A DNA stretch of 64,000 bases, from positions 43,010,501 through 43,074,500 of the forward strand of contig NC_086028.1 of the NCBI RefSeq assembly GCF_036323735.1, read 5' to 3'. Positions within the stretch are counted from its first letter, which is position 1, and each line of letters begins with the position of its first letter. Made by a program: the position numbers and the translations under genes. The notes below the pieces were generated by a model. That model saw only the letters and a list, made by a program, of their open reading frames with translations. It did no database searches and was not told the DNA's origin. Of this stretch, positions 1 to 10,900 are shown piece after piece. This stretch comes from Rattus norvegicus (taxonomy: Eukaryota; Chordata; Mammalia; Rodentia; Muridae).

Positions 1-640
1 ACCAATGGTCTTGTTCCTAGGATGACCCAGCCCCATGCTACACGGAAACTGAGAAAGCTAAGCACTGCCAGGAGAAAGTACTGTGTATTTTGAGAAACTC
101 CAGGGAATAACCTCCTTTTCTTAGAGCACTTACTAAAAAGGGCCTACAAATTTGACTCCTTCCTTTATCCCTTTAAGTTAGTGTATGTATTCTTCCTTTT
201 TAGGAGTGCCCTTCTCAAGAAGCCAAGGGCCATACATCTTTGCAATGCAGTCATTAGGAAAGACAGGGCCTTCATGTCCTAGTCTTGGAGAAACAAAAAA
301 AGATTCTTTGGTCTAACTTTTGCTAGGCCTATCAGTACACTATCTTGTTAAACCTAGTTTTAATGAAGAACTTTGTGAAGTGAGTTTACCAAGACCACTC
401 CTCTATCAATCAGGCATGTCAGGCTCCCAATACACAAGCCTTCCAGGACTGTCTTCCACAAAAATCTAGTTAGGTTGGCTTAGCCAGCCCCCTTTACCCT
501 ACTTTTCCCTTATATCAAAGTTTCATCCACTATCCCCCCAACACTGACCTTTGGTTATAAATTTTCCTCATGTCTATACTCTAGTTCGAGTTCAATCTCT
601 CCCCTACTGTACAGGCTCCTATATCTAGCTGTACAATCCT
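1..640. other. Intergenic, no feature recognised
   Basis: AT-rich sequence with no ORF of note, no splice-bounded coding segment and no SINE, LINE or simple repeat that I recognise. It lies upstream of the divergent promoter near 2 kb and could hold introns of a gene reading leftward, but nothing seen here proves that. Confidence 0.4.
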
Positions 641-647
641 TTATACC

Positions 648-843
648 AGGGTTCTTAACCTGTAGCTTGTGACCCTTTGGGGGAGGAGGTCACATACCAT
701 ACCTGATATCATACCTGAATATCAGATATTTCCATTATAATTCATAACAGTAGCAAAATTAGTTATGAAGTAGCAATGAAATGATTTTGCAGTTAGGAAC
801 TGTATTTTAAAGGGTTGCAGAAGTAGGAAGTTGAAAACCACTG
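648..843. mobile_element. URR1-type hAT DNA transposon relic
   Basis: The left end reads gttcttaacctgtagcttgtg and the right end reads gttgaaaaccactg, close to the terminal repeats of the non-autonomous rodent URR1 (hAT-Charlie) family, which carry a 'ggttgagaaccactg' motif. Inside are the family's 'cataacagtagcaaaatta' and 'gaagtagcaatgaaat' stretches. It is a diverged, non-coding fossil. The family name is from memory of the consensus. Confidence 0.7.
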
Positions 844-975
844 TTTATACAGTCTTCCTTATTGTTCTTTGACAATCCACAGAATATTTTTAAACATAAC
901 TGCTAACTAGAAACATGCTGGCTTTATAGCATCGACAGTTGAAGCCTGCTTCTCTGGCATTGCCTCCCTGGCATA

Positions 976-1460
976 ACTGTAGCCATTTTGCTTCATGCCT
1001 GCCAGCCACCTCATATTTGCTGATCCTGAAATTAGCTTGATGGCTGACACAGAGAATAGTTTGGCTCTGATCCAGGTCTAGTTGAGCACATATCTTGTTA
1101 TGTTCAGAGGTTTGTTATATTTTTGAGGACCTTTTTTTCTTGCAAATTCTCCAATCGTAGCCTTTACTCAGAGCCAAGCAAAGATAAAGATCAGCTTGAA
1201 CTGTTATGTCTAAACTACTTTGAAATAAATTGGAAAAAGGTCAATCACCCTATTGCCATCCCCGCACACGCTTGTCATTATGGTTTTCTGCCTATATAAT
1301 CTGACCCTGAACAACGTTCACGATCCTAGCGTTCAGTTCCAGAGCCTAAGCTGCTTCTATCGGCCTTAGGGTGTGTGTTCAATAAACTATCCCTGTCTTG
1401 AGATTAATGTTCCTGTGGGTTTTGGGGCGATTCCTGAACCCTGTGATCAGCTCTGGAATT
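976..1460 (+). mobile_element. LTR-like block (TATA plus AATAAA)
   Basis: The segment begins near tgtagccattttgc. It has a TATA-like tatataatc around 1292 and an AATAAA at about 1380, followed by a short T/G-rich tail. That U3-R-U5 spacing is typical of a solo retroviral LTR on the plus strand. I could not fix the ends or find a target-site duplication, so this is a structural call. A non-LTR origin is possible. Confidence 0.4.
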
Positions 1461-1880
1461 CCTTTCACTTCAGACTATGGAACCCCGTTTTCCTTCATTC
1501 TCATTCCTGTAAAACACCTAAAGGCCCCTACACAAATAGGAACGCAGCAATTGACTAAACAGAATCTTTTCTTCACTGCTTTACTAAACATGGATTATGT
1601 TCGACAGAACCTAATGGAAAGAGAATTTGGCTCAGATAACGTGCTTCATCTACAGGGAAAAGCCCCGAGTCCGTTAGACATTTGTACCAAGCAAGCACCT
1701 CACCCTGCAGGTCTGCCCATGGCCTCGGTCCGTTTTGCATTGTCATACATAGCACTGACATCCAGACCACCCATTAATGGAATAGGAGTGATACACTGGG
1801 CGAAGTTCGAGCCTCCTTCTCCTCTTGGAAAGTGAGCTAACAGTGAGATCCTAAGCATTCACGGCCGTAGCCGTCGCCCC
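1461..1880. other. Intergenic, no gene recognised
   Basis: The stretch has two overlapping, opposed short ORFs (about 145 and 65 codons). They are non-homologous to anything I recognise and lack splice-bounded or codon-bias support. No repeat was identified. It borders the promoter region. Confidence 0.35.
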
Positions 1881-2520
1881 GTAAGGCCTGCTACTTAGCC
1901 AGAGAGATGGCGCCCGCTGCAAGTCTCGGGAAAGGTTCACCCACCTGTAGTGACCTAGAGTCCGCCGGCTTCATTGAACCGGGGGGTAAAAATCACCTTT
2001 GATAAACGACTTTTTGTTTCTGTTAGTAATAACCAGAACGGAGAGCAGAGACCGCCGAAACCGGAATCCACGTCACTTCCGGTTCGTCCCAGGCAGTGAA
2101 TGTTCACAGCCCCGCCCTTGTTCCTTATGCAAAGATGGCTGCTCTCTTGTACGACACTATTGCTAGCATTTCTCGAATTTGGAGGGACTACCGATCTCCA
2201 TCACCTGCTGTTGTTCTCTTCAGAAACTCATACGCATGCATTCATTTCACTTAGGCTTGGTTGTCGGGTGAACTGGAAGCTAGGAAAGGCGACGTTGGAC
2301 ATAGAGTGGTGCCATCTTGTACGGACGCTGAAAGCTAGCACGCCGAGCGTTGCACTTACATCGGGCAGTATTTATCAGAGAGGAAGGGAGAAAAATAGCG
2401 TTGTTACGTGATGGCGTATTTCCGTTTCCTCTCCGCCAGGGCGTTTTTTGGTTGGACCGTCTTGTTGCAGAGGGAGGGGGAAGATTGTTTGCTCCGTGGA
2501 TGCTCCCGGTATAGCAAGGT
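1880..2520. promoter_or_regulatory. TATA-less promoter of Sh3bp5l, probably bidirectional
   Basis: The region is richer in CpG than its flanks. It carries ETS-like cacttccgg near 2071 and YY1-like motifs in both orientations: agatggcgcc near 1905, aagatggct near 2132, gccatctt near 2312 and gatggcg near 2411. There is a GC box-like ccccgccc near 2110 and no TATA box. This is the usual make-up of a housekeeping divergent promoter. The rightward product is Sh3bp5l. The leftward product is inferred from synteny to be Zfp672, whose human orthologue is head-to-head with SH3BP5L. Possible minus-strand splice donors sit at 1945/1944 (cag|gtgggt) and 2360/2359 (gat|gtaagt), but I cannot choose between them. 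Confidence 0.65.
2440..2518 (+). other. Sh3bp5l: Sh3bp5l non-coding exon 1 (5' UTR)
   Basis: An exon end is inferred from the donor agcaag|gtaaac at 2518/2519, just downstream of the promoter motifs and 472 bases before a strong acceptor (tttctcttgcag, ending at 2990). The transcription start is not visible and is placed only roughly. No in-frame ATG connects to the coding sequence, so the exon is untranslated. Confidence 0.5.
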
Positions 2521-2990
2521 AAACTGAGGTAAAGCCGGGAAGGGGCATTTTTTTTTCTTTCTCCTGTTTATATGGGATGGCTGAGACTCAAACGTTGGGT
2601 CCGCGGAAGAGTATGCGGTTGGAGCCTGGAGGCTCAGATGGCCCCCAGGTCTGGAGAGGCAAGATTAGGGGATAGAAGGTGATTTGCAAAGCCGGACGGG
2701 GTAGAAGGGGACGGGCCTGATAGAAAAAGGGTGTGGAGGAGAGGGTGGGGCTCGGGAAGTTTGGAAAGGGAGGGACTGTGGAGGGGCCGTGAGAGAAACA
2801 GGGACGAAAGCAGAGTCGGACCTAAAGTCCTTGAGGCCTGAGGAAAGAAGTTGAGGTGGGGATTGGTGGATCGCGGGTGTGTGTGTTGGGGATACGTGGT
2901 GTCTTTGGGAGACCCAGGACTGAAAGGAGGCTGCTGGCCAAGGTTCTAATGCTGACATCATATGTAACTTGGCCTTTGTTTCTCTTGCAG

Positions 2991-3417
2991 CTCCCCAGAG
3001 GCGCATCTCCTGCCCTCTGCTTGGACTTAGCCTTCTCTCCATCTGCCACCACAGCCTGGAGGCGCTTGCCTCCACCCTCCCGAATGGTGCTCCTCTTCAC
3101 AGGTGTCGGCCCAGGATCCAGGCCCCCTTTGCTCCCTGAGTTGGAGCTGTTGCTGTTGGGGTCTCTTGGTGGACTCCCCGTGGTGGGGTGTGAAGAACTT
3201 TTGCACAGACGAGGCTTTAGTTATAGGGACCTCATCAGCAGTTTGAATCTCAGCCTCTAACTGAATGCCAGGCTCCTCTGTGCTCCTTCTTTTCAACCTT
3301 TGAGACTAGAAGACCCTTCTCTATTACATCCAAAGCCCAGGAAGCCTCAAGCTGGGGCCCTGGTCCCAGCATGTCAGCCCTCTCTTGTGCATAGGGCTCT
3401 GCCCTCTTCCAGCCAAC
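2991..3417 (+). promoter_or_regulatory. Sh3bp5l: Sh3bp5l 5' UTR part of exon 2, with three uORFs
   Basis: After the acceptor at 2990 the leader runs 427 bases to the main ATG. It contains three upstream ATGs with their own stops: 3084-3260 (58 codons, Leu-rich), one near 3264 (12 codons), and 3371-3394 (7 codons). None overlaps the main start. Multiple short uORFs usually lower basal translation and can give stress-dependent control. That is inference here. Confidence 0.65.
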
Positions 3418-3600
3418 ATGGCTGACCTCAAAAAGTCTCCAGGGGGCCGGGAGACACCACAGGGGGAACTTCGGCCAGAAGTGGTAGAGGACGAAGTCCC
3501 TAGGAGCCCTGTCGAAGAGGAGCCTGGAGGAGGTGGAAGCAACAGCAGTGAGACCAAATTGTCCCCTAGAGAGGAGGAAGAGCTGGATCCTAGGATACAG
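3418..3600 (+). CDS. Sh3bp5l: Sh3bp5l coding exon 2 (residues 1-61)
   Basis: This first coding exon encodes the acidic, Pro/Gly-rich N-terminus, from MADLKKSPGG to ELDPRIQ. The start context is aacATGg, with A at -3 and G at +4, a good Kozak match. The donor is acag|gtgaga at 3600/3601, phase 0. Confidence 0.95.
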
Positions 3601-4671
3601 GTGAGAAGGCTGAGGAAGGGAGGAAGGCCAGATGCTAGACTTGCTGAAGAGCTGTCGGATGAATGAGGTCTTAGACTTAACTCTCACAGCTGGTCGGGGT
3701 GGGGAAGGAAAACAAGCGTGTACACAAAACACTATGGTAGTTCAGTGTGACAAGTGCCAAAAGTGTTTTCTGCAGTGCTGATAGAGAGCAGGGACCCTGC
3801 CTGAGTGCTTGGGGCAGAGAACCTTTTATTTTTCTTTCTGAGTAAGCAAAAGGATTGCTAGCTCGCTCAGATACCTTACATATACTGGAGGCAAGAGGAG
3901 GTGACTGAGACTGGGAGGCAGTTTTGAGGCTGAGGAAATCTTTCCCTCTTTTTACCTTCTCGGGGATCTCTTGCAGAATCAGTCAGGTATTTGAAAGGCA
4001 TCGTAAGGTTTGGGCCTGTAAGGAAGTCAACCCCCATCCCCTCTCTTTAGAGACAGGATTTTCTATGTAGCCCTGACTGCCCTGGAACTTGATTTGTAGA
4101 GGAGGGTGGCCTAGAACTCAGAGATCTGCCTGCTTCTGCCTCCCGAGTTCTGTGATTAAAAGTGTGTGCCACCATGCCCAGCAGGAAATCTCTTATATTG
4201 CAAAGACTTATATCAGTTGTGATCGGTCCTTAATATACGTTCCTGGCTATTGGAATTGTGTGTTTACCAAAAGAGTGTCAGAGCAGTTGACTGTCATGGA
4301 GTGTGCACAGTCTAGTTGGTAAACCAGAGAGGTGGTTGTGTAAGAGACAGCAGGGAACTGGTCTGAGGTAGACTGGTCTTTGTGGAGGAGCTGGCTGGCT
4401 AGGACGAGCTTAGTTATCTGTAGTGTTTCAGGGTACTGTCTGAGGTGGACTATATGGGAAAGTTTCTTGGGCTGAAAATGGCCAATATGTGCTGTGTGTT
4501 TGGGGCATAGCTCTCCCATTTAGGTTGCATCTCTGAGACTCTGTTATAGGGAAAGCGTTTTAGCTCCTTCTAGGTAGCTAGAACATCCTAGACCTTGAAT
4601 TCTTGGGCTTCTCCTTCAATAAACCTTACTGGGTAATGCCAGTGAATTGCAAAGAAAGTAAATCTTGTCTT

Positions 4672-4712
<41 letters not shown>

Positions 4713-4881
4713 ACTAAGGCTCTTTGGGTTGTATGTGAGCTTATAATGGAGCATTAGTGACTATTCCTTTCTGTCATGAGTCAGTAATTTATTTCTTCTG
4801 CGCTTCAAGATGCTGCATTGAAAACAACTTAGCTTCTCTCATTCATTTTGAGGATTTGTCCTCCACTGAGACAATGCATTT

Positions 4882-4926
<45 letters not shown>

Positions 4927-7900
4927 GTATATAGTCTTGGCATAGATATTCAAGCCACTTCAGTTCCATGATTTGTGATTTTTGAAAAAGTTAACTTCTT
5001 TGAGTTTCCGTGGGTCAGTAAAGTGAGGGACTTGGTTTGTCTGATGTGCACAGCTCCCATTCACTGTGCACACGGGTCTAGAAGTTTATAGCTAGTGAGT
5101 TAAGACGGAGCTCTCAGTTCCTCAAGGAGAAGGGCATGTAACGCGCTTCTTACACCTCCACGAAACATCCCTCATTCTGCACTGGAAAGGCCTTCTCTCC
5201 TGGTTTCTTTCATCAACCTCTTGTTCTGTGTAGTTTTCCAGTAATGATGTAGGCGAAGGCAGTAGGCTGAAGAGGCACACTTGTGGCTATGTAAATACAG
5301 TCGTTTGAGATAAAAAAATGCAGTTGTGTACTGTAGCGATGGGCTAGATGGGACATTTCTGCCATCCTCGTTCTGTCAGTGAGCTCTGGGAGTGTTGGAA
5401 TGTCTTGGGAATGCTTAAGGTCTACTTTGCCTCCAGTGAGCTTGCAGTGTGATGGGGACTTGGTGGGCAGTGAGACCCTCATTTCTCTTGCCAAGCTGTA
5501 TAGCATTTAGTGTTGTAGGTGGTACAGGGAAGAAGGCCTTACGTTCTCTTCGTTTGATGATACAGGCAGGAGTAGGTCAGTTCTCCAGCCTCGCCAGGGA
5601 TTTAGAGTTTGCCATTTGGAAAAAGCAGCCCGATGTGAGGAGTCCCACAGTCTTAGGTCACACCTGCCCTCTGTTGGGTTCTTCTGGGTGCAGAGGGGGT
5701 GAGTCAGTGTATGTTTGAAGTTCTTTTTAGTGTTGATAGTGCCCCATATCACATGCCTTGAAGATGCGCTTCAGCTCCTTCAGGGAGTGTCTGTTCTTCT
5801 AGACGAACACATTTAATGTGTCTCCATTAACAGATCCATCAATATCCACTAAAGACTTTTAAAAACCATTTTCACTTACTTTGCTGAATAGGAGAAGAGT
5901 GAAATGAAAGCACAGCCAGGGCTGGGTCCACTAGGCAAGGGGTAGCCCAGAGGTCAGGGCTGACCTCGTTTAGAATTTTTTGAATTTCTCAGAAATGATT
6001 ATCCTCAGGATGAGGCTCTCTCTAATGTGGGGCTGGGTTTCCATGGCTGACAGGCAGGTAGCTCATGTTTGTCATCTGGTGAGATTGCTCAGGAAGCAGA
6101 TGGGAGACTAAGCCATAGCTGCCTGCAGTGTGTGCTTGTTTACCCCTCCAGAAAAGGCTGTGTCTCCATCAGGGACTTATTGGATCATTGGAGTTTCTCG
6201 TGTCCGCCAGCTTTTGGAAAGAGGGTCTTAGTGGACAGGAGTGGAGGGTGTTGGTCAAAGGGTTTAGTGGTGCCAGGGTAGGCCTGGCCTTTCTGGTTTT
6301 CTCTGCCTTCCCCCTCTTTTTTTGGTGAGACAGTGTTTCATGTGGTCCAGGGTGGTTTTGAACTCATTGTATATAGCTCATAGCTTTGAACTCCTGACTC
6401 TTTTGTCTCTGCGTCCTGAGTCTGAGATTATAGGTCTATGCCACCATGATGCGTGAACACACTCACTTAACTCCCAATTCTTCAGGGTGACATTGCAACC
6501 TCAGAGTTCTCATCTTCAAGTGTGGACATAGCTAAAACGAGAGTCATCGCCCTGGCCCTGTTGACTCATCATCTGCTTGGGCCTTTCGATGCTTGGTGGA
6601 AGAGGAGCAGGAGCATCCGAGAGAGAACAGAAACATTAGTAGTCAAGCACCCATGCTTTGACTCAGTGGTCTGGCATCTGGGAATGTATCTAGAGTGCCC
6701 CAAGAAGGTCATCATCCTGCTGCTGCTGGCTTTCTGACAGATGATGCATGCTGACTCAGACTCTGTGCTCCCTGAATTCCATTTTCGCTGAGTGCCAGGA
6801 TTCCTAGTGGAACAGGTCAAATGGAATGTGGCTGACTGTCCACAACAGCACTTTGGGTGTTCAGTGGCTTCCCACTGTGCCCTCCCTGCCATGATGCTTC
6901 AGCTTGGCTGCTCCTCCGGCTTCCATGGTCCATGGGGGCCTTCTCTTTGTCCTGCTAGAGCTTTGTAAGTGCTAGGCTAATCTGTCAACACAGTGTCCGC
7001 TTTTTGTCCAGGCTGACCTTGAACTTATCATCTCTCCGCCTCAGTTTTGGGAATGTTGGGTTTGCAGGTAGGTGCTACTATAATTGGGATTTTTTTCTTT
7101 TCAATTGTAAGGGGTACTAGTTCCTATATTTAACTAAAAAAACAAAAACAAAACAAAAAACAACAGCACAGGGTTGGCTGGCTTGGAACTTGCTGTGTAG
7201 ATCAGGCTGGTCTTGAGTCATAGAGACCTGTCTGCCTCTGCCTTCCAAGAGCTGGGATTAAAAGTGTGAGCCACCATGCCCAGTCCTATTTTTACTTTTT
7301 AAATGTTAGGTTGATAGCTGAGTGTGGTGGTGCACGGTTTTGATGTTTCGTTTTTGTTTGTTTGTTTTGAGACAGGATTTCTCTGTGTAGACCTGGCTGT
7401 TCTGGAATTCACTCTATAGATCAGGCTAGCTTTGAACTCACAGAGATCTGTCTACCTTTGCCTCACAAGTGCTGGGAATAAAGGTATACACGCACCAGGC
7501 AATGCTGGTACACATTTTTAATCTCAGCTTAGGGACACTAAGCCAGGAGGCTTAAGGGGTTTTATCTTTTATCTTTTTTTTTTTTTCTTTTTTTCGGAGC
7601 TGGGGACCGAACCCAGGGCCTTGCGCTTCCTAGGTAAGCGCTCTACCGCTGAGCTAAATCCCCAACCCCGCTTAAGGAGTTTTAAACAATGGCCTTTGGA
7701 AATGAACCATTCTACGTGAGTTCACAATATAGTTCTGTGAATGGCTCTATCAAGCACAATCGGCCAGAGTCATGGCTCTTCTGACGTAGGCTGTGCCAGG
7801 TTCATGTCCTTGTTCCTAGTTCCACTGGGCGGGCCAAGTGAGGTGAGCGGGAGCCAGCACCACATCTGTGCAGATGTACTGAGATGGTGGTGTTGCTATC

Positions 7901-10900
7901 TAGTGATGTCCGCCATGGATGCACAGCAGGCAGACTGTGGGCTGGTGGAGGCGGAGCCTGGAGTTGTGCACCTGCTTTGTGGAACCTGTAACTAAGAACC
8001 CGGAATTTCCAGATAGAGAGCCCTTGGCATAGCCTGGACTCTTAAGGAGTATCCTCAGATCCTCAGGATCTGGGATTGGATGTATTTTCTCAGGCAAGTT
8101 AGGATGATTTGTGGCTAGCAGCCCCCTTTCCAGAGCCATGCCACATCACTGAAAGGTGTAGGTGATTGCATGCCTTTCTCTCAGGACCAGACACCACCGA
8201 GTCACTAAACTAGCATGTCCAGTGATTCCCTGAGATTCCTCCTTGCCAGGACAACATTGTATTGGGGGCTTCTGAGTTGCCTTGGTGGTTAAGAGCCTGT
8301 ACTGCTCTTACAGGGACCTGAGTTAAGTTCCCATAATCACTTGTGACTCCAGGGCATCTGATGCATCTGGCCTGTGCAAACACCTATACTCATATGCGTG
8401 CTCCCTCTCACATACTTGTAGTTTAAGAAATGGATTGATGAGAAAGGCTGTATTGCATTGGATCGGAGCTAGGCTTCTGTTGTTGTCCAACAGGTCAAAA
8501 ACCCCCTTGCACCCTGACCTGGTCCTTATCTTGATCATCCGTCAAGCCCTGATGTTTCTGTGTCCAGTGTCCTGCATTTCCTTGAAGTCTTTTCTTTCTT
8601 CTCTCACCTGAAACACAATAAATAGCTTTGATTTTGTCTTGTGTCTGCTGAAATACTTGCCCTTTTCTGCCTTCTTGCTAGTAAGATGTGTTTTGGGCAT
8701 CTTCCTCGCCTTCTGTCCAGGTAGGTGCCCATCTTCACACAGATTTACTGCTGCCGAGAGCCTGAGGCTCACTGATGTGAGTCACCACCTCTGTGTGTGC
8801 TGTGTTCTCTACCTTTATAAGATTGTTTATTCCTTTAAAAATTGTTTATGTGTTTTGCCTGTATATATGTATGTAGACCATGTGTATGCAGTGCCCTTGG
8901 AGGGTGGAAGAGGACTTGGTTCCTCTGGAAATGGAATTACAGATGGCTGTGAACTACCATGTGGGTGCAGGGAACTAAACCTGCGTCCTCTGCAAGAGCA
9001 ACAAGTAGTCTTAACCCCTGAGCCATCTCTCCAGCCCCTGTGTTTCACATTTTTCTCAAAGTCCTGACCAGAAAGTATGTAGCAAGCATGCACTGAGTGA
9101 GTGGCCCTCCTGACCCAGGAAGGAGAGTCCTTCATCTCCTAGAACTCTTCCTTCATTGGGAGGAAGTGATGTGTTCCAGAGCAGAGTAAGGGTCACCGCT
9201 ACCCTGTCCTTTGTACTGCTGTCTTCCTGGAGCTGGAGTTTCCTCATCCCTGCAATGGGGTTTGAGTGCTCAGTTAAGTGGAACCATGAAGGTTACTGGT
9301 ACTTTCCTGGGGCCTAGACGGGGTGCCGCTGGAATAGTCCCTCTGCCCTTTTCCAAGTGACTCACTCGTTCCCCACTCTGCTGGGACTTTCTGGTTTTCC
9401 TCTTTGCCCAACGTGGTTGACTTGAGGGAGCTTTCTCCTGTTCTTACTCACATGCTTCTTCGGCAGGAGGAGCTGGAGCATCTGAACCAGGCTAGTGAGG
9501 AAATCAACCAGGTGGAGCTACAGCTAGATGTAAGTGTCTCTTTCCTTACAGCCTTGGGTTGGTCTCTGGAGGTATTTGTGTTTTCCTATACCGACACAGC
9601 CATAGAGGAAGGGGTGTGTTGAAGATATGAGGTTCTGTGACCTGTATGCTTGTTTTCCTCATTCCTTGCCAGGAGGCCAGGACTACCTATCGGAGGATCC
9701 TGCAGGAGTCAGCAAGGAAGCTTAACACACAGGGCTCTCACTTGGGGAGCTGTATTGAGAAGGCCCGGCCCTACTATGAGGCTCGGCGACTGGCTAAGGA
9801 GGTATGCCTGTATTCTATGCTGTGACAAATACCAAGACCAAAAGTTCTTTAGGGGAGGAAAAGGTTTATGTGACTAACACCTCCAGGCCAGTCCATCTTG
9901 ATAGAAGTCACTGCAGGAACTCAAGCAAGAACTTGGGTAGACCCATGGAGGAACCCTGCTTGCTTGCTCATTTGAGGGCTCATACTCAGCTAGCTTTCCT
10001 GTATAAACCAGAAGCACCTGCCCAGGGAATGGTGCCACCCACAGTGGGCTGAGCCCTTTTACATCAGTTAAGTAGTCAGGATAATCCCCCATAAACATCT
10101 CTACAGGCAAGTCAGATTGGGTAGCCCTCAGCTGAGATGCCCTTTTCAGATGTCCCTAGGCTGGGCCAAGCTGACAGACCTGAGTAGGGTGGTTTGGCCT
10201 ATAATAAGGAAGGGCTTCATGCAGGGTCGGTCTGTCTTCAGTCTCTGTATGGAATGGGGAATAAAACATCATACTTAAGGGCATGGCCATGCTCTGAACA
10301 ACCTGTGAGTTGAGGAGGCTCTTAAAGTTGTAGGGAATGTGTTCACTGGGCCAGTGAAAAGGCTTAGTGGATAAAAGCACCTCCTGCCTGACGACCCAAG
10401 TTCATTCACTGGGATCCACATGGTGAAAGGAAAGAACTGACCGCTGTGTATTGTCCTCTGACCTCTACATGTTTGCTGTGACATTTGTGCTGAGACACAC
10501 ACATACATACACATACACACAATACATAAATGTAAGAAAATGGACTCATGGCCAAGAAAAGAGTGGGTGGAGGCATTGGGTTCTGTTAAGAAATTTTGTT
10601 CAGTTCTACTAGTAGCTTTGCTCTTTCTATCCTTCCTTCCTTCTTTTCCTCTTCACTCCCCTCTCCTATCTTTCCTTGGGCTGGGATCAAACCCAGGGTT
10701 TTGGGAACATCAGACAAGAACTGTAATGCTGAGTACCACCCACAGGCTTCACCTGCTAGTGTGTTTAAGAAGTTAGGGTTCTGGGTGCACCCAGTATATC
10801 CCATCCCCCCTTCTCTGAGACACAGTCTTTCTGTATGGCTCTAGTTGTAGTAGAGAGATCTGACTGCCTCTGCTTCCTGTGCTGGGATTAAAGGCATATG

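Noticed and set aside
2665..3296. Overlapping minus-strand ORFs of 89-136 codons around Sh3bp5l exon 2
   Set aside because: They overlap each other and the 5' UTR on the other strand, lack homology and have compositional bias from Pro/Ser-rich antisense. They are shadows.
3385..3417. Upstream extension of the Sh3bp5l start, residues CIGLCPLPAN in frame
   Set aside because: It begins at a TTG, not an ATG. The known family N-terminus is MADLKKSPGG, and the ATG at 3418 has a good Kozak context.
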